From assembly GCA_022824525.1 (NCBI GenBank), contig JAJDZT010000071.1, positions 1 to 59,153 of the forward strand: a stretch of DNA of 59,153 nucleotides, given 5' to 3'. Positions within the stretch are counted from its first letter, which is position 1, and the number at the start of each line of letters is the position of its first letter. This document shows, in pieces, positions 50,935 to 59,153 of the stretch. A model generated the notes under the pieces. It had not been told where the DNA came from, did no database searches, and worked only from the letters and a program-made list of their open reading frames with translations. The position numbers and the translations under genes are program-made. This DNA is from Silicimonas sp. (GTDB lineage: Bacteria; Pseudomonadota; Alphaproteobacteria; Rhodobacterales; Rhodobacteraceae).

Positions 50935-52146
50935 ATGGACGCCGCTCCCGCCACCCAGCGAAAGAATCTCGCCGTGTTGATCGCGGCGCAGGCGTTTTTG
51001 GGCGCGCAGATGCCGCTCATCTTCACAATCGGCGGTCTGGCAGGGCAACAACTGGCCCCACATCCATGCTTCGCGACATTGCCCATCGCGCTGATCGTGC
51101 TCGGCTCGATGCTGACCGCGACGCCGCTTTCATCCTTCATGCAGCGCTACGGACGGCAGGCAGGTTTCTTCCTTGGCGCCATGGGCGGAGCGGCAGGTGG
51201 CGCAATGGCCTCCTGGGGCCTGATCGAGCAGAGCTTCCCGCTCTTTCTAATTGGATCACTTTTGACCGGCATATACATGTCATCACAAGGTTTTTTCCGG
51301 TTTGCCGCGACTGATACGGCAAGCGAGGAGTTCAAGCCGAAAGCCATCAGCTACGTGATGGCGGCTGGACTTGTCAGCGCAGTGATCGGCCCAACACTGG
51401 TAAAGCTTACGGCAAACGAGATGGTTGTGCCCTTCCTTGGCGCCTATCTCGCGGTTGTCGGGATCAACCTGATCGGTGCGCTCCTGTTCTTCGGTCTGGA
51501 TATCCCCAAACCCACGGTGGAGGCCGGGAGCGCCGGCGGCCGCACGCGGCGCGAACTGTTGGCAGACCCACGCATTCTTGTGTCCATCGTCTGCGCCATG
51601 GTCGCCTATGCGCTCATGAACCTCGTCATGACCTCTACACCGCTCGCGGTGGTCGGGTGTGGCTTCACGCAGAACAATGCCGCCGACGTCGTCACGGCGC
51701 ATGTGTTGGCCATGTTCATCCCGTCCTTCTTCACGGGCCATCTGATCGTGCGCTTTGGCGCAGAAAAGATCGTTGCCACGGGTCTGGTTATCCTTGCGGG
51801 TGCAGGCGCGGTTGCACTTGCGGGTACCGAGCTTTTCAACTTCTTCGGTGCGCTTATCCTGCTTGGGCTCGGCTGGAACTTCGGCTTCATCGGCGCCACC
51901 TCCATGCTCTCCACTGCACATACCGTGGAAGAGCGCGGACGCGTGCAAGGCATGAACGACATGTTCGTCTTTGGCTGCGTGACGGTAGCCTCGCTGTCCT
52001 CCGGTGGCCTGATGAACTGCTCGGGCGGCGACCCTGTCCAAGGATGGACAGCGGTGAACATCGCGATGGTGCCATTTCTCCTGCTCGCCGGGTTTGCGCT
52101 GCTCTGGCTCATGTTCGGAAAGCAGAAAGCCCGCCCTGCGGAATAA
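50935..52146 (+). CDS. MFS transporter
   Basis: The 403-residue protein has about twelve hydrophobic segments and a cytoplasmic loop with RTRRELLADPRI after the sixth. Early residues show the FAATD/GR loop type motif, here QRYGRQAGFFLGAMGGAAGG. It belongs to the major facilitator superfamily. The substrate is unknown. The ATG at 50935 is the first of the frame and follows the hairpin element by about 90 bases. A terminator-like hairpin follows the stop. Confidence 0.88.
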   Translation: MDAAPATQRKNLAVLIAAQAFLGAQMPLIFTIGGLAGQQLAPHPCFATLPIALIVLGSMLTATPLSSFMQRYGRQAGFFLGAMGGAAGGAMASWGLIEQSFPLFLIGSLLTGIYMSSQGFFRFAATDTASEEFKPKAISYVMAAGLVSAVIGPTLVKLTANEMVVPFLGAYLAVVGINLIGALLFFGLDIPKPTVEAGSAGGRTRRELLADPRILVSIVCAMVAYALMNLVMTSTPLAVVGCGFTQNNAADVVTAHVLAMFIPSFFTGHLIVRFGAEKIVATGLVILAGAGAVALAGTELFNFFGALILLGLGWNFGFIGATSMLSTAHTVEERGRVQGMNDMFVFGCVTVASLSSGGLMNCSGGDPVQGWTAVNIAMVPFLLLAGFALLWLMFGKQKARPAE

Positions 52147-52150
52147 AAAA

Positions 52151-52173
52151 AACGCCCGCACAAGGCGGGCGTT
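52151..52173 (+). terminator. inverted repeat after the MFS gene, terminator-like
   Basis: AACGCCCGC and GCGGGCGTT pair over nine base pairs with a five-base loop. On the plus strand the tail is TAAGTTATT, a weak T-tract; on the minus strand it ends in eight T. It probably ended transcription in both directions, and the plus-strand T-run has been eroded. Confidence 0.7.
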
Positions 52174-52329
52174 AAGTTATTGAGGCAGGTTTCATACAGG
52201 CAAGAAACCTATCGAGCAGTAACTTGTTTATACGCAGTCTTTCGCCGCTGTCCAAGCTAAAAGTTTGAAATACTTAGGAACGGCGCCTAGGCTCCGAACA
52301 AAGCGATAATGAGCAGGGGATTGTTGCCG

Positions 52330-54141
52330 ATGACGCGATCAATGGGCCGTATAGCGTTAAAAATCGTTGCACTCTTCATGGCCTCCACGGTGGCCGCAGA
52401 GCCACAGCACGGGATATCTATGTACGGCGAACCCGCGCTCCCACCCGATTTTGTGGCGCTTCCCTATGCCAACCCGAACGCACCGAAGGGCGGACGAATC
52501 GTGCAAGGCGAGGTCGGGAGTTTCGATTCCCTCAATCCCCACATCGCAAAAGGTCGCGTGCCCTGGCAGCTCCGTTTCCTCGCGCATGAGAGTTTGATGG
52601 GCCGGTCCTACGACGAACCTTTCACTCTTTACGGGCTGTTGGCCGAATCGGTTGAAGTACCGGATGACCGTTCCTGGGTCGAATACACGCTTCGACCCGA
52701 AGCCAAGTTCTCCGACGGAACGCCAGTCACGGTTGAAGATGTCCTATGGACATACGCAACGCTCGGAACCGAAGGGCACCCTCGGTACCGCCGCTCCTGG
52801 GAAAAGGTCGATACTGCCACAAAGGTGGGCGAACGCACGGTGCGCTTCACCTTCAACACCCGCGATGACGAACTGCCACTCATCCTCGGAATGCGGCCAA
52901 TCCTGAAGAAGGCGCAGTGGGAAGGCGTCGACTTCACGCAATCCGGGCTCGACATCATACCGATTTCCTCCGCCCCCTACGTTGTTTCCGATTTCGAACC
53001 AGGCCGCTATGTCACGCTCACCCGCAACCCCGATTATTGGGGGAACGGTGTCGTTCCTTACATGAACGGTCAGGCGAATCTCGATGAAATCCGTATGGAA
53101 TTCTTTGCTGACGCCACCGCCATGTTCGAAGCCTTCAAGGCCGGAATTCTGACAACAAACCGAGAGACCAACAGTCAGAAGTGGGACACGTCCTACGATT
53201 TCCCTGCCGCTCAATCGGGCGACGTCGTGAAGTCGCTCATCCCACACCAACGCCCGTCCGGCATCTGGGGGCTGGTCATGAACACGCGGCTGCCGAAGTT
53301 CCAGGACTGGCGCGTGCGTGAAGCACTGATAACGGCCTTCAATTTCGAGTTCATCAACGAAACCATAAATGGCGGCGAAGGGCTGCCGCGTGTGTCTTCA
53401 TACTTCTCGAACTCGGTGCTCGGCTTCGAACCGGGACCGGCGACAGGAAAAGTGGCCGAACTGCTCGAACCGTTCGCTGACAACCTAGTGCCCGGCACCA
53501 TGGAAGGCTACGCTCTGCCCGAAAGCGACGGAACCGAACGCAACCGTCGGAACGTGCGAAAAGCACTGGCCCTGATGGAGGAAGCGGGCTGGACGCTACA
53601 GGACGGACAGCTGAAGAACGCAGATGGTGAAGCCTTTGCGTTCGAGATTCTGCTCGCGGCCGGCTCGTCCGAGTGGGGTCAGATCGCCGATATTTTTGCA
53701 GCTTCGCTTGAGCGCATTGGCGTTGATGTGACCATCCGAAGCGTCGACAGCGCCGAGTACAAGGAACTCACGACTGCCTTTCAGTTTGAAATGACGGACT
53801 ATGGGCGCGGACTGTCGCTGTCGCCTGGAAACGAACAGAACCTGTACTGGTCGTCACAGGCCGCGGACACAGAGGGCAGCCGCAATCTGATGGGTATGAA
53901 AAGCCCCGCCGCGGACGCCATGATCGAAGCGCTCCTGACCTCGGAAAGTCAGGAAGACTTCCGCGCGGCAACACGGGCGCTCGACCGGGTCCTGACGGCC
54001 GGCCGATACGTCATTCCGATCTGGTACAATCCGGTCAGCCGGATTGCGCATGCGAAAGAACTCAAATATCCGGAAAGCCTGCCAATGTATGGCGACTTTA
54101 TTGGCTTCCAGCCGGATGTCTGGTGGTACGAAGAGGACTAA
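52330..54141 (+). CDS. YejA-like ABC transporter substrate-binding protein (family 5)
   Basis: The product of about 603 residues has a signal peptide (MTRSMGRIALKIVALFMAS) and the extracellular SBP family 5 pattern: PALPPDFVALPYANPNAPKGG, SFDSLNPHIAKGRVPWQL and YTLRPEAKFSDGTPVTVEDVLW. This resembles YejA and related oligopeptide- or microcin-binding proteins. I prefer ATG 52330, with AGGGG upstream; 52309 is possible. No permease or ATPase genes follow, so it is an orphan binding protein that may work with a distant transporter. An entericidin-like gene follows after four bases. Confidence 0.92.
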   Translation: MTRSMGRIALKIVALFMASTVAAEPQHGISMYGEPALPPDFVALPYANPNAPKGGRIVQGEVGSFDSLNPHIAKGRVPWQLRFLAHESLMGRSYDEPFTLYGLLAESVEVPDDRSWVEYTLRPEAKFSDGTPVTVEDVLWTYATLGTEGHPRYRRSWEKVDTATKVGERTVRFTFNTRDDELPLILGMRPILKKAQWEGVDFTQSGLDIIPISSAPYVVSDFEPGRYVTLTRNPDYWGNGVVPYMNGQANLDEIRMEFFADATAMFEAFKAGILTTNRETNSQKWDTSYDFPAAQSGDVVKSLIPHQRPSGIWGLVMNTRLPKFQDWRVREALITAFNFEFINETINGGEGLPRVSSYFSNSVLGFEPGPATGKVAELLEPFADNLVPGTMEGYALPESDGTERNRRNVRKALALMEEAGWTLQDGQLKNADGEAFAFEILLAAGSSEWGQIADIFAASLERIGVDVTIRSVDSAEYKELTTAFQFEMTDYGRGLSLSPGNEQNLYWSSQAADTEGSRNLMGMKSPAADAMIEALLTSESQEDFRAATRALDRVLTAGRYVIPIWYNPVSRIAHAKELKYPESLPMYGDFIGFQPDVWWYEED

Positions 54142-54145
54142 CGGG

Positions 54146-54262
54146 ATGAAAAAAATTGCGATGTTCGCTGCGCTGATCATGGCGCTTTCTGCGTGCAATA
54201 CCCTCGAAGGGTTCGGCGAGGATGTCTCCGAAGGCGCCCGCGCCATCGATCGCGCCATCTAG
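54146..54262 (+). CDS. entericidin-like small lipoprotein
   Basis: The 38-residue product begins MKKIAMFAALIMALSACNTLEGFG, with a lipoprotein signal and a lipidation cysteine (LSAC, residue about 17), and ends in a short acidic helix (EDVSEGARAIDRAI). This is the pattern of entericidin A/B lipoproteins, whose role is tied to envelope stress or toxin-antitoxin-like behaviour in other bacteria. It starts four bases after the binding-protein stop and probably shares its mRNA. Confidence 0.8.
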   Translation: MKKIAMFAALIMALSACNTLEGFGEDVSEGARAIDRAI

Positions 54263-54357
54263 TCTGCGCGCCCATGCCGTTTGCACCGTCATAAAACCTT
54301 TACTTGAGCACCCGGACGACGCGCGTAAACACGTGCGTAAATCGAGGTGGAGGTTCC

Positions 54358-55374
54358 ATGGCACGCATCGCCCTCAACGGCCTGGGCCGGATCGGCAAAT
54401 TGCTTCTGCGCCGGATGATTGATGAAGGTCTGGGCGATCAGATCGCGCTCATCAACGAACCCGGAGCGGACATTGAACAGCATGCGCTGCTGTTGGAGTT
54501 CGACACGGTTCACGGGACATGGTCTCGCGATATCAGTGTCGAGGGCGACGCACTCTGCGTCGGCAACCTCAAAATGCCCTTCAGGCAAGAGCGTCGGATC
54601 GAAGACCTTCCGCTGAGCGAGATGGGTATTGATCTCGTCCTCGACTGCACCGGTGTTTTCAAAACCGAGGAAAAGGTCGCCCCCTACTATGCGGCAGGCG
54701 TTAAGAAAGTCATCGTTTCCGCTCCCGTAAAGGACACAGGCGCTCTGAATCTCGTCTACGGCGTCAATCATGACCTTTACGACCCGGACACGCACAAGCT
54801 GATCACCGCCGCGTCCTGCACGACCAACTGTCTCGCGCCCGTGGTGAAGGTGCTGCATGAAGAGTTCGGCATAAAACACGGCTCGATCACGACGATCCAT
54901 GATGTGACCAACACGCAAACGATTGTCGACAAAGCGCACAAGGACCGCCGTCGCGCGCGTTCGGCTCTGAATTCGCTGATACCGACCTCTACCGGGAGCG
55001 CCACCGCCATCACGCTGATCTACCCGGAGCTCAAAGGTCGCCTGAACGGGCTCGCGGTTCGTGTCCCGCTACTGAATGCATCCCTCACCGACGGCGTCTT
55101 CGAAATGGAACGCGAGACCAGCGCTGAGGAAGTCAACGCAGCCTTCCGGAAATGGGCGAACGGACCGCTCAAAGGCATCCTCGGATACGAGGAACGCCCG
55201 CTGGTCTCCTGTGACTACCTGAATGATCCCCGCTCCGGCATTATCGATGCGTTGTCGACCATGGTGATCAACGGCACACAGGTTAAGGTCTATGCCTGGT
55301 ACGACAATGAGTGGGGGTACACCTGCCGCATGGCAGATATCGCACGCATGGTCTCGGCAGGCATGAATGACTGA
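54358..55374 (+). CDS. glyceraldehyde-3-phosphate dehydrogenase of the ArsJ-associated type
   Basis: The 338-residue protein starts MARIALNGLGRIGKLLLRR and has the catalytic cysteine in ASCTTNCLAPVVK. The N-terminal Rossmann motif and the WYDNEWGY end are complete. Its pairing with ArsJ indicates that it acts on glyceraldehyde-3-phosphate plus arsenate to make 1-arseno-3-phosphoglycerate, which ArsJ exports as the resistance step. I chose ATG 54358, with GGAGG upstream; the open frame before it is not coding. It may also serve central carbon metabolism. Confidence 0.9.
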   Translation: MARIALNGLGRIGKLLLRRMIDEGLGDQIALINEPGADIEQHALLLEFDTVHGTWSRDISVEGDALCVGNLKMPFRQERRIEDLPLSEMGIDLVLDCTGVFKTEEKVAPYYAAGVKKVIVSAPVKDTGALNLVYGVNHDLYDPDTHKLITAASCTTNCLAPVVKVLHEEFGIKHGSITTIHDVTNTQTIVDKAHKDRRRARSALNSLIPTSTGSATAITLIYPELKGRLNGLAVRVPLLNASLTDGVFEMERETSAEEVNAAFRKWANGPLKGILGYEERPLVSCDYLNDPRSGIIDALSTMVINGTQVKVYAWYDNEWGYTCRMADIARMVSAGMND

Positions 55375-55401
55375 GTGCATACGAATGAAACGCGGCCCAC
55401 A

Positions 55402-56652
55402 ATGAGCCAACCGAACGGCTTCAAAGCGTATCTGACGGTGACGGTGGCGTATTGGGCCTTCATGCTGACCGACGGCGCACTCCGCATGCTGGTTCTGTTG
55501 CACTTTCACACACTCGGCTTCTCGCCCGTTCAACTGGCCTATCTGTTTCTCCTCTACGAAGTGATGGGCATCGTCACGAACCTTTCGGCCGGTTGGCTGG
55601 CAAGCCGTTTTGGGTTGACGTCCACGCTCTATGCAGGGCTGGCCATCCAGATCGGCGCGCTTCTGGCCCTCGCCGCCCTTGACCCGACCTGGGGCACTAC
55701 GGCTTCGGTCATCTATGTGATGGCCGTCCAAGGTGCGTCCGGAGTTGCCAAGGATCTCTCCAAGATGTCCTCGAAAAGCGCGGTGAAGATCCTTGCACCA
55801 GAAGGCGACGGCAGCCTGTTTCGCTGGGTTGCGCTGCTGACGGGCTCAAAAAACGCAGTCAAGGGCGCCGGCTTCTTCATTGGCGCCGTCCTTCTTGGCA
55901 TTGCCGGCTTTCAAACTGCCGTTTTGTTCATGGCTACCGTTCTTGGCGTCATTCTTCTGGCAACCTTCCTTTTCATGCCCGCCGGACTGCCGAGAGGTTC
56001 GAAAGGCACGAAGATGTCCGCTGTCTGGCCGAAGGACCCTGACATAAAGGCGCTTTCCCTCGCCCGAGTTTTCCTGTTCGGAGCGCGCGACACGTGGTTC
56101 GTGGTCGGCATCCCGGTCTTCTTCTACGGCGTCCTGTCCGACGGCTCCACAGAAGGAAACCGGCAAGCCTTTTTTCTTATTGGCAGCTTCATGGCAGCCT
56201 GGATCATCTTCTATGGCCTCGTTCAGGCCAGCGCCCCCAAGTTGATCCGCAACTCGACCGGTGACCTCGCCGCCACCGTGTCTGCCGCTCGGTTTTGGGT
56301 CGGCGGCCTGACGTTCATCCCGGCCTGTCTGGCTCTTGCCGCGGCGTTTGCCATGCCCGGCCTCGTCCCATTTGTGATCGCGGGCCTTTTGGTCTTCGCG
56401 GTGGTTTTCGCGCTGAACTCTGCCCTTCACTCCTACCTGATACTGGCCTTTTCGAAATCTGAACGGGTGACGCTGGACGTTGGGTTTTATTACATGGCGA
56501 ACGCGGCCGGACGTCTCCTGGGAACATTGCTGTCAGGCATCTGCTTTCAAATCGCCGGAGTGGCAGGGTGCCTCGGAATGGCGGCAATCATGTCGGGCCT
56601 CAGCTGGCTGGCGACGTCGCGTTTAACCAAGCGCCATCCACGAACAACCTGA
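55402..56652 (+). CDS. arsJ: organoarsenical efflux transporter ArsJ
   Basis: The 416-residue MFS protein begins MSQPNGFKAYLTVTVAYWAF and shows the ArsJ pattern: SPVQLAYLFLLYEVMGIVTN, GASGVAKDLSKMSSKSAVK, LLTGSKNAVKGAGFF and FGARDTWFVVGIPVFF. ArsJ exports 1-arseno-3-phosphoglycerate, and the unstable product then breaks down outside, giving arsenate resistance. It follows the GAPDH gene after 27 bases. No arsR or arsC is next to the pair. The family match is good, but the transported compound is inferred from the family. Confidence 0.9.
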   Translation: MSQPNGFKAYLTVTVAYWAFMLTDGALRMLVLLHFHTLGFSPVQLAYLFLLYEVMGIVTNLSAGWLASRFGLTSTLYAGLAIQIGALLALAALDPTWGTTASVIYVMAVQGASGVAKDLSKMSSKSAVKILAPEGDGSLFRWVALLTGSKNAVKGAGFFIGAVLLGIAGFQTAVLFMATVLGVILLATFLFMPAGLPRGSKGTKMSAVWPKDPDIKALSLARVFLFGARDTWFVVGIPVFFYGVLSDGSTEGNRQAFFLIGSFMAAWIIFYGLVQASAPKLIRNSTGDLAATVSAARFWVGGLTFIPACLALAAAFAMPGLVPFVIAGLLVFAVVFALNSALHSYLILAFSKSERVTLDVGFYYMANAAGRLLGTLLSGICFQIAGVAGCLGMAAIMSGLSWLATSRLTKRHPRTT

Positions 56653-56664
56653 AGCGCTCCGGTA

Positions 56665-56679
56665 TTAACCAAAGCTTAG
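56665..56679 (+). promoter_or_regulatory. CtrA-like site TTAA-N7-TTAG
   Basis: TTAACCAAAGCTTAG lies 49 bases before the 70-residue gene at 56728 and matches the TTAA-N7-TTAA form of CtrA boxes except for the last base. Binding is inferred only from the pattern. Confidence 0.35.
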
Positions 56680-56727
56680 GAATGCCGAGGCAAGGTCGTT
56701 GCTGTTGGTAGAAAGGAAGCGGTTCTG

Positions 56728-56940
56728 ATGGCAATTGTAACGCGCTGGCAAGACCTTCTTGAAGAAACGATCAGGAAGTTTCCGGAAACGGCTCAATCGA
56801 TTTCAGCACTGCACGAAGGCGATATCGGCGGCCTTATGCGCCATGTTGCGGATGCACATGACCTGACCTTCGCGGAAGCTGCTGAAGTCGTAACCTTTCG
56901 TCTGCCCCACTACCTTGAGGAAACGGCGCTTTCGGCCTGA
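56728..56940 (+). CDS. hypothetical protein (70 aa)
   Basis: The product begins MAIVTRWQDLLEETIRKFPE and is predicted to be helical throughout, with no signal peptide or membrane segment. It ends in LPHYLEETALSA. A GAAAGGAAGC ribosome-binding-type stretch lies upstream of the ATG. No family is recognised. It follows arsJ by 75 bases but probably has its own promoter, with a CtrA-like site upstream. Confidence 0.62.
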   Translation: MAIVTRWQDLLEETIRKFPETAQSISALHEGDIGGLMRHVADAHDLTFAEAAEVVTFRLPHYLEETALSA

Positions 56941-57052
56941 ACGCCCGCGCGTTCACGCATCCACTTAAAGCGTGTGTCGCCGCAATTCGTGATCGCGTTG
57001 CAGAACTTTGTCTCTTGCGAAGACGGGCCAGTCCTGCGAACGAAGCGGTGTC

Positions 57053-57697
57053 ATGGTCAAACTCGACATCCTCTCCGATCCAATCTGCCCCTGGTGCTAT
57101 ATCGGGAAAACCTATCTCGACCGTGCGTTGGAAGCACACGCGGACCACCCTTTCGCAATCGAGTGGCATCCGTTTCAACTCAACCCGGACATGCCTTCTG
57201 AAGGAATGGATCGGCGCGCCTACCTCGAAGCCAAGTTTGGCGGACCCGAGGGCGCCAAACAGGTTTACGGACGCATTGAAGAGACGGCGAAGAGCGCCGG
57301 CCTCAATATCGATTTCGCGGCCATCAAACGTACACCCAACACAATTGATGCCCATCGACTGATCCACTGGTCAGGTGTCGAAGGGCGCCAGACCGCGACG
57401 GTCACCCGCCTTTTCAAGGCGTATTTCGAACAAGGCCAGGATATCGGTGACCGCTCCGTGCTTCTGGATATCGCCGAGGGTGTAGGTCTGGATCGCGCCA
57501 TGACCGAACGGCTTCTGAACAGCGACGCCGACCTCGAAGATATCCGTGCGCGCGACGCTCATGCCCGTGAGCGCGGCGTCACCGGTGTTCCGACATTTGT
57601 GCTGGCCAACACACATGTTCTTCCTGGCGCACAACCGACAGACCTTTGGAACAATGTTCTGGACGAACTGAGCCAAAAAAGCGAAAACACCAACTGA
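57053..57697 (+). CDS. DsbA-family oxidoreductase (FrnE-like)
   Basis: The 214-residue protein starts MVKLDILSDPICPWCYIG, with the active-site CPWC motif at residues 12-15, inside a thioredoxin fold that has the inserted helical domain of the DsbA/FrnE family. The cis-proline loop GVTGVPTFVL is present near residue 175. Without a signal peptide it works in the cytoplasm, perhaps in disulfide chemistry or as a 2-hydroxychromene-2-carboxylate isomerase-like enzyme. I chose ATG 57053; the frame starts earlier at 57008. Confidence 0.9.
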   Translation: MVKLDILSDPICPWCYIGKTYLDRALEAHADHPFAIEWHPFQLNPDMPSEGMDRRAYLEAKFGGPEGAKQVYGRIEETAKSAGLNIDFAAIKRTPNTIDAHRLIHWSGVEGRQTATVTRLFKAYFEQGQDIGDRSVLLDIAEGVGLDRAMTERLLNSDADLEDIRARDAHARERGVTGVPTFVLANTHVLPGAQPTDLWNNVLDELSQKSENTN

Positions 57698-57799
57698 GAG
57701 CCACCAGGTTCGCGATTGACGCAACCTTGAGCTCTTCTTTCGAACCAACCGAGCCCGAAGCGTGCCTCTTTGCGCGCTTGGTGGATCATGGAGCCCTGC

Positions 57800-59035
57800 A
57801 TGTCCGAGCGAAAGCTCCCGATCTCGCAAGCCGAACTGGTGTCACTTCTGGCAATGCTTTCTGCCACGATCGCCTTTTCGCTCGACGCAATGCTGCCCGC
57901 CCTCCCCGCCATCGCCAGCGAGTTGAGCGCGGACGCCCCCAACCGGGCCCAACTGATCATAGGCGCATTCGTCCTCGGTCTCGGGTTGGGCACCTTCTTT
58001 GCCGGCCCTCTCTGCGACGCCTTTGGACGCAAAACCATCGCCGTGATCGGGGCCGTGGTCTACACCATCGCGGCGATTGTTGCGGCCTTTGCCTCCAACA
58101 TTGAGCTCCTATTGATCGCGCGTCTCGTTCAGGGGATCGGTGCGTCCGGTCCGCGTGTCGCCGCGATGGCCATCACCCGCGACCTCTTTTCCGGCCGCCG
58201 GATGGCGCAGATCTTGAGCTACATTATCTTCGTCTTCACCCTGACCCCGATTTTCGCACCGACCCTTGGCTGGTTGATCGAGATGGTCGTCGGCTGGCGT
58301 GGCATCTTCGCCAGCTTCGCACTTTTTGCAATCATCTCGATGGCATGGCTCCTCATTCGTTTGCCTGAAACGCTCGCCGAAGAGAACCTGCGCCCGTTCC
58401 GACCATCATCCATCATCGCCGGGACGCGTGAGGTATTCGGCAATCACCGCGTCATGCTGGCCATGGGTGTGCAAACACTGGTTTTCGGATGCTTGTTTGC
58501 CGGGCTGACATCCAGCCAGCAGATCTTCGGGGAAATCTTCGACAAGCCAGACAGCTTCCCCCTCTGGTTCGGCTTGATGGCTGTCATTGCAAGTACCGCC
58601 AACCTGATCAATGCCCGCGCTGTGATCCGCCTTGGCATGCGCGAAATGGTACGGCGCGCCCTCCTTATCCAAGGTGGGTTCACAATGCTCTTCCTGATGA
58701 TGCAAGTGACCGGCACACTTCCCGATGCACTTGCCTTCCCGATCACATTCCTTTGGCTCACGTCGATCTTCTTCCTGGCAGGCTTTGGACTTGGCAACAT
58801 GAACGCGCTCGCCTTGGAACCGCTGGGTCATATGGCGGGGCTCGCAGCGTCGATCGTCACGGCCATCGCGACCATCGGGGCGGCCGTTTTGTCGGTGCCG
58901 ATCGGGCTGGCATTCGACGGCACCACGCTGCCTCTGACCGTAGGCGTGATGTGCCTCGTCGGGTCCGCATACCTGTTGCTCCGACAACTACATGAAGAAG
59001 AGGACACGGCCCCTCAGAGCCTGAATCATAATTAG
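57800..59035 (+). CDS. Bcr/CflA-type multidrug efflux MFS transporter
   Basis: The 411-residue protein has about twelve membrane segments and the family blocks SLDAMLPALPAIASEL (first helix end) and AGPLCDAFGRKTIAVIGAVV with the MFS loop D-x-x-G-R-K, then ARLVQGIGASGPRVAAMAITRD. These fit the Bcr/CflA subfamily of drug:H+ antiporters. I chose ATG 57800, with GGAG upstream at the preferred spacing; 57788 is possible. An IS5-type transposase fragment begins only 18 bases after the stop, on the other strand. Confidence 0.9.
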   Translation: MSERKLPISQAELVSLLAMLSATIAFSLDAMLPALPAIASELSADAPNRAQLIIGAFVLGLGLGTFFAGPLCDAFGRKTIAVIGAVVYTIAAIVAAFASNIELLLIARLVQGIGASGPRVAAMAITRDLFSGRRMAQILSYIIFVFTLTPIFAPTLGWLIEMVVGWRGIFASFALFAIISMAWLLIRLPETLAEENLRPFRPSSIIAGTREVFGNHRVMLAMGVQTLVFGCLFAGLTSSQQIFGEIFDKPDSFPLWFGLMAVIASTANLINARAVIRLGMREMVRRALLIQGGFTMLFLMMQVTGTLPDALAFPITFLWLTSIFFLAGFGLGNMNALALEPLGHMAGLAASIVTAIATIGAAVLSVPIGLAFDGTTLPLTVGVMCLVGSAYLLLRQLHEEEDTAPQSLNHN

Positions 59036-59052
59036 TTAACATATTGTAATAA

Positions 59053-59153
59053 TTACGTTATTGCCCGCGCCACCCGTCGCATCAGGAACCGGCACGCGGC
59101 CAATTGGACCCAAGCCAGAGAACTGGCCAAGGTACGCTCCACGTCCTTCGCCA
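59053..59153 (-). mobile_element. C-terminal end of an IS5-family transposase (partial)
   Basis: On the minus strand the last 99 bases encode about 32 residues ending at a TAA at 59055-59053. The sequence AKDVERTLASSLAWVQL followed by RFLMRRVARAIT is the characteristic C-terminal end of IS5-type transposases. The rest lies beyond the window. The right-hand end of the element therefore falls between 59036 and 59052, beside the MFS gene. No terminal inverted repeat could be confirmed from one end. Confidence 0.75.

Overview
The window looks like chromosome of a Rhodobacterales (Roseobacter-group) alphaproteobacterium. The evidence is a GC-rich base composition, an iscR/suf cluster with the alphaproteobacterial gene order, a cysteine-poor IscR, an Irr-type box, several Rhodobacterales-type DUF proteins (DUF6455, DUF6173, DUF6314), and a methyl-transfer cluster typical of that group. 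Species was not determined. Apart from a transposase fragment at the right edge, the DNA reads as ordinary core and accessory chromosome: no phage, CRISPR array or plasmid functions were seen.

Region 1 (1-9.6 kb) is an iron-sulfur assembly operon read leftwards: iscR, a NifS/IscS-type desulfurase, sufB, three small inserted genes (two membrane proteins and a YbjQ-family protein), a membrane protein, sufC, sufD, two Yip1-type membrane proteins and sufS. The divergent promoter region before iscR holds an Irr-like box and an IscR-like palindrome. Region 2 (9.6-24 kb) is mixed housekeeping: an alpha/beta hydrolase, DUF6455 and DUF6173 proteins, an MBL-fold hydrolase overlapping an acyl-CoA dehydrogenase, a TsaC/Sua5 enzyme for tRNA t6A, an M48 lipoprotein protease, a 1035-residue protein with three glycosyltransferase modules, an M20 amidohydrolase, bioY and purB.

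Region 3 (24-30.8 kb) has a lone fliG, a Hint-domain protein, modABC for molybdate uptake, a PhzF-like isomerase and a Ppx/GppA phosphatase. Region 4 (31-35.9 kb) is the most interesting part: a PF13769-type small protein, an atypical methylenetetrahydrofolate reductase, a free-standing methyltetrahydrofolate:corrinoid methyltransferase and a RamA-like ferredoxin/ASKHA corrinoid activator. The last two share an unusual Gly/Arg-rich C-terminal tail. I read it as part of a split, B12-dependent methyl-transfer (probably methionine synthase) system.

Region 5 (35.9-50.7 kb) has an exonuclease/endonuclease/phosphatase protein, tRNA-Gly(CCC), a thioesterase, a VOC protein, an AraC regulator, a glucose-catabolic operon (zwf-pgl-SUKH-like gene-pgi), a radical SAM protein, an agmatinase-family enzyme, an HNH nuclease, a Crp/Fnr regulator of unusual type divergent from a membrane protein, a fatty acid desaturase, a GNAT protein, an esterase and an AlkA-type glycosylase. 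Region 6 (50.9-59.1 kb) has an MFS transporter, an orphan YejA-like binding protein with an entericidin-like lipoprotein, the arsenate-resistance pair GAPDH-ArsJ, a DsbA/FrnE-like protein, a Bcr/CflA-type MFS pump, and the C-terminal end of an IS5-type transposase running off the window.

All family assignments were made by reading motifs and overall sequence character. No database search was run.
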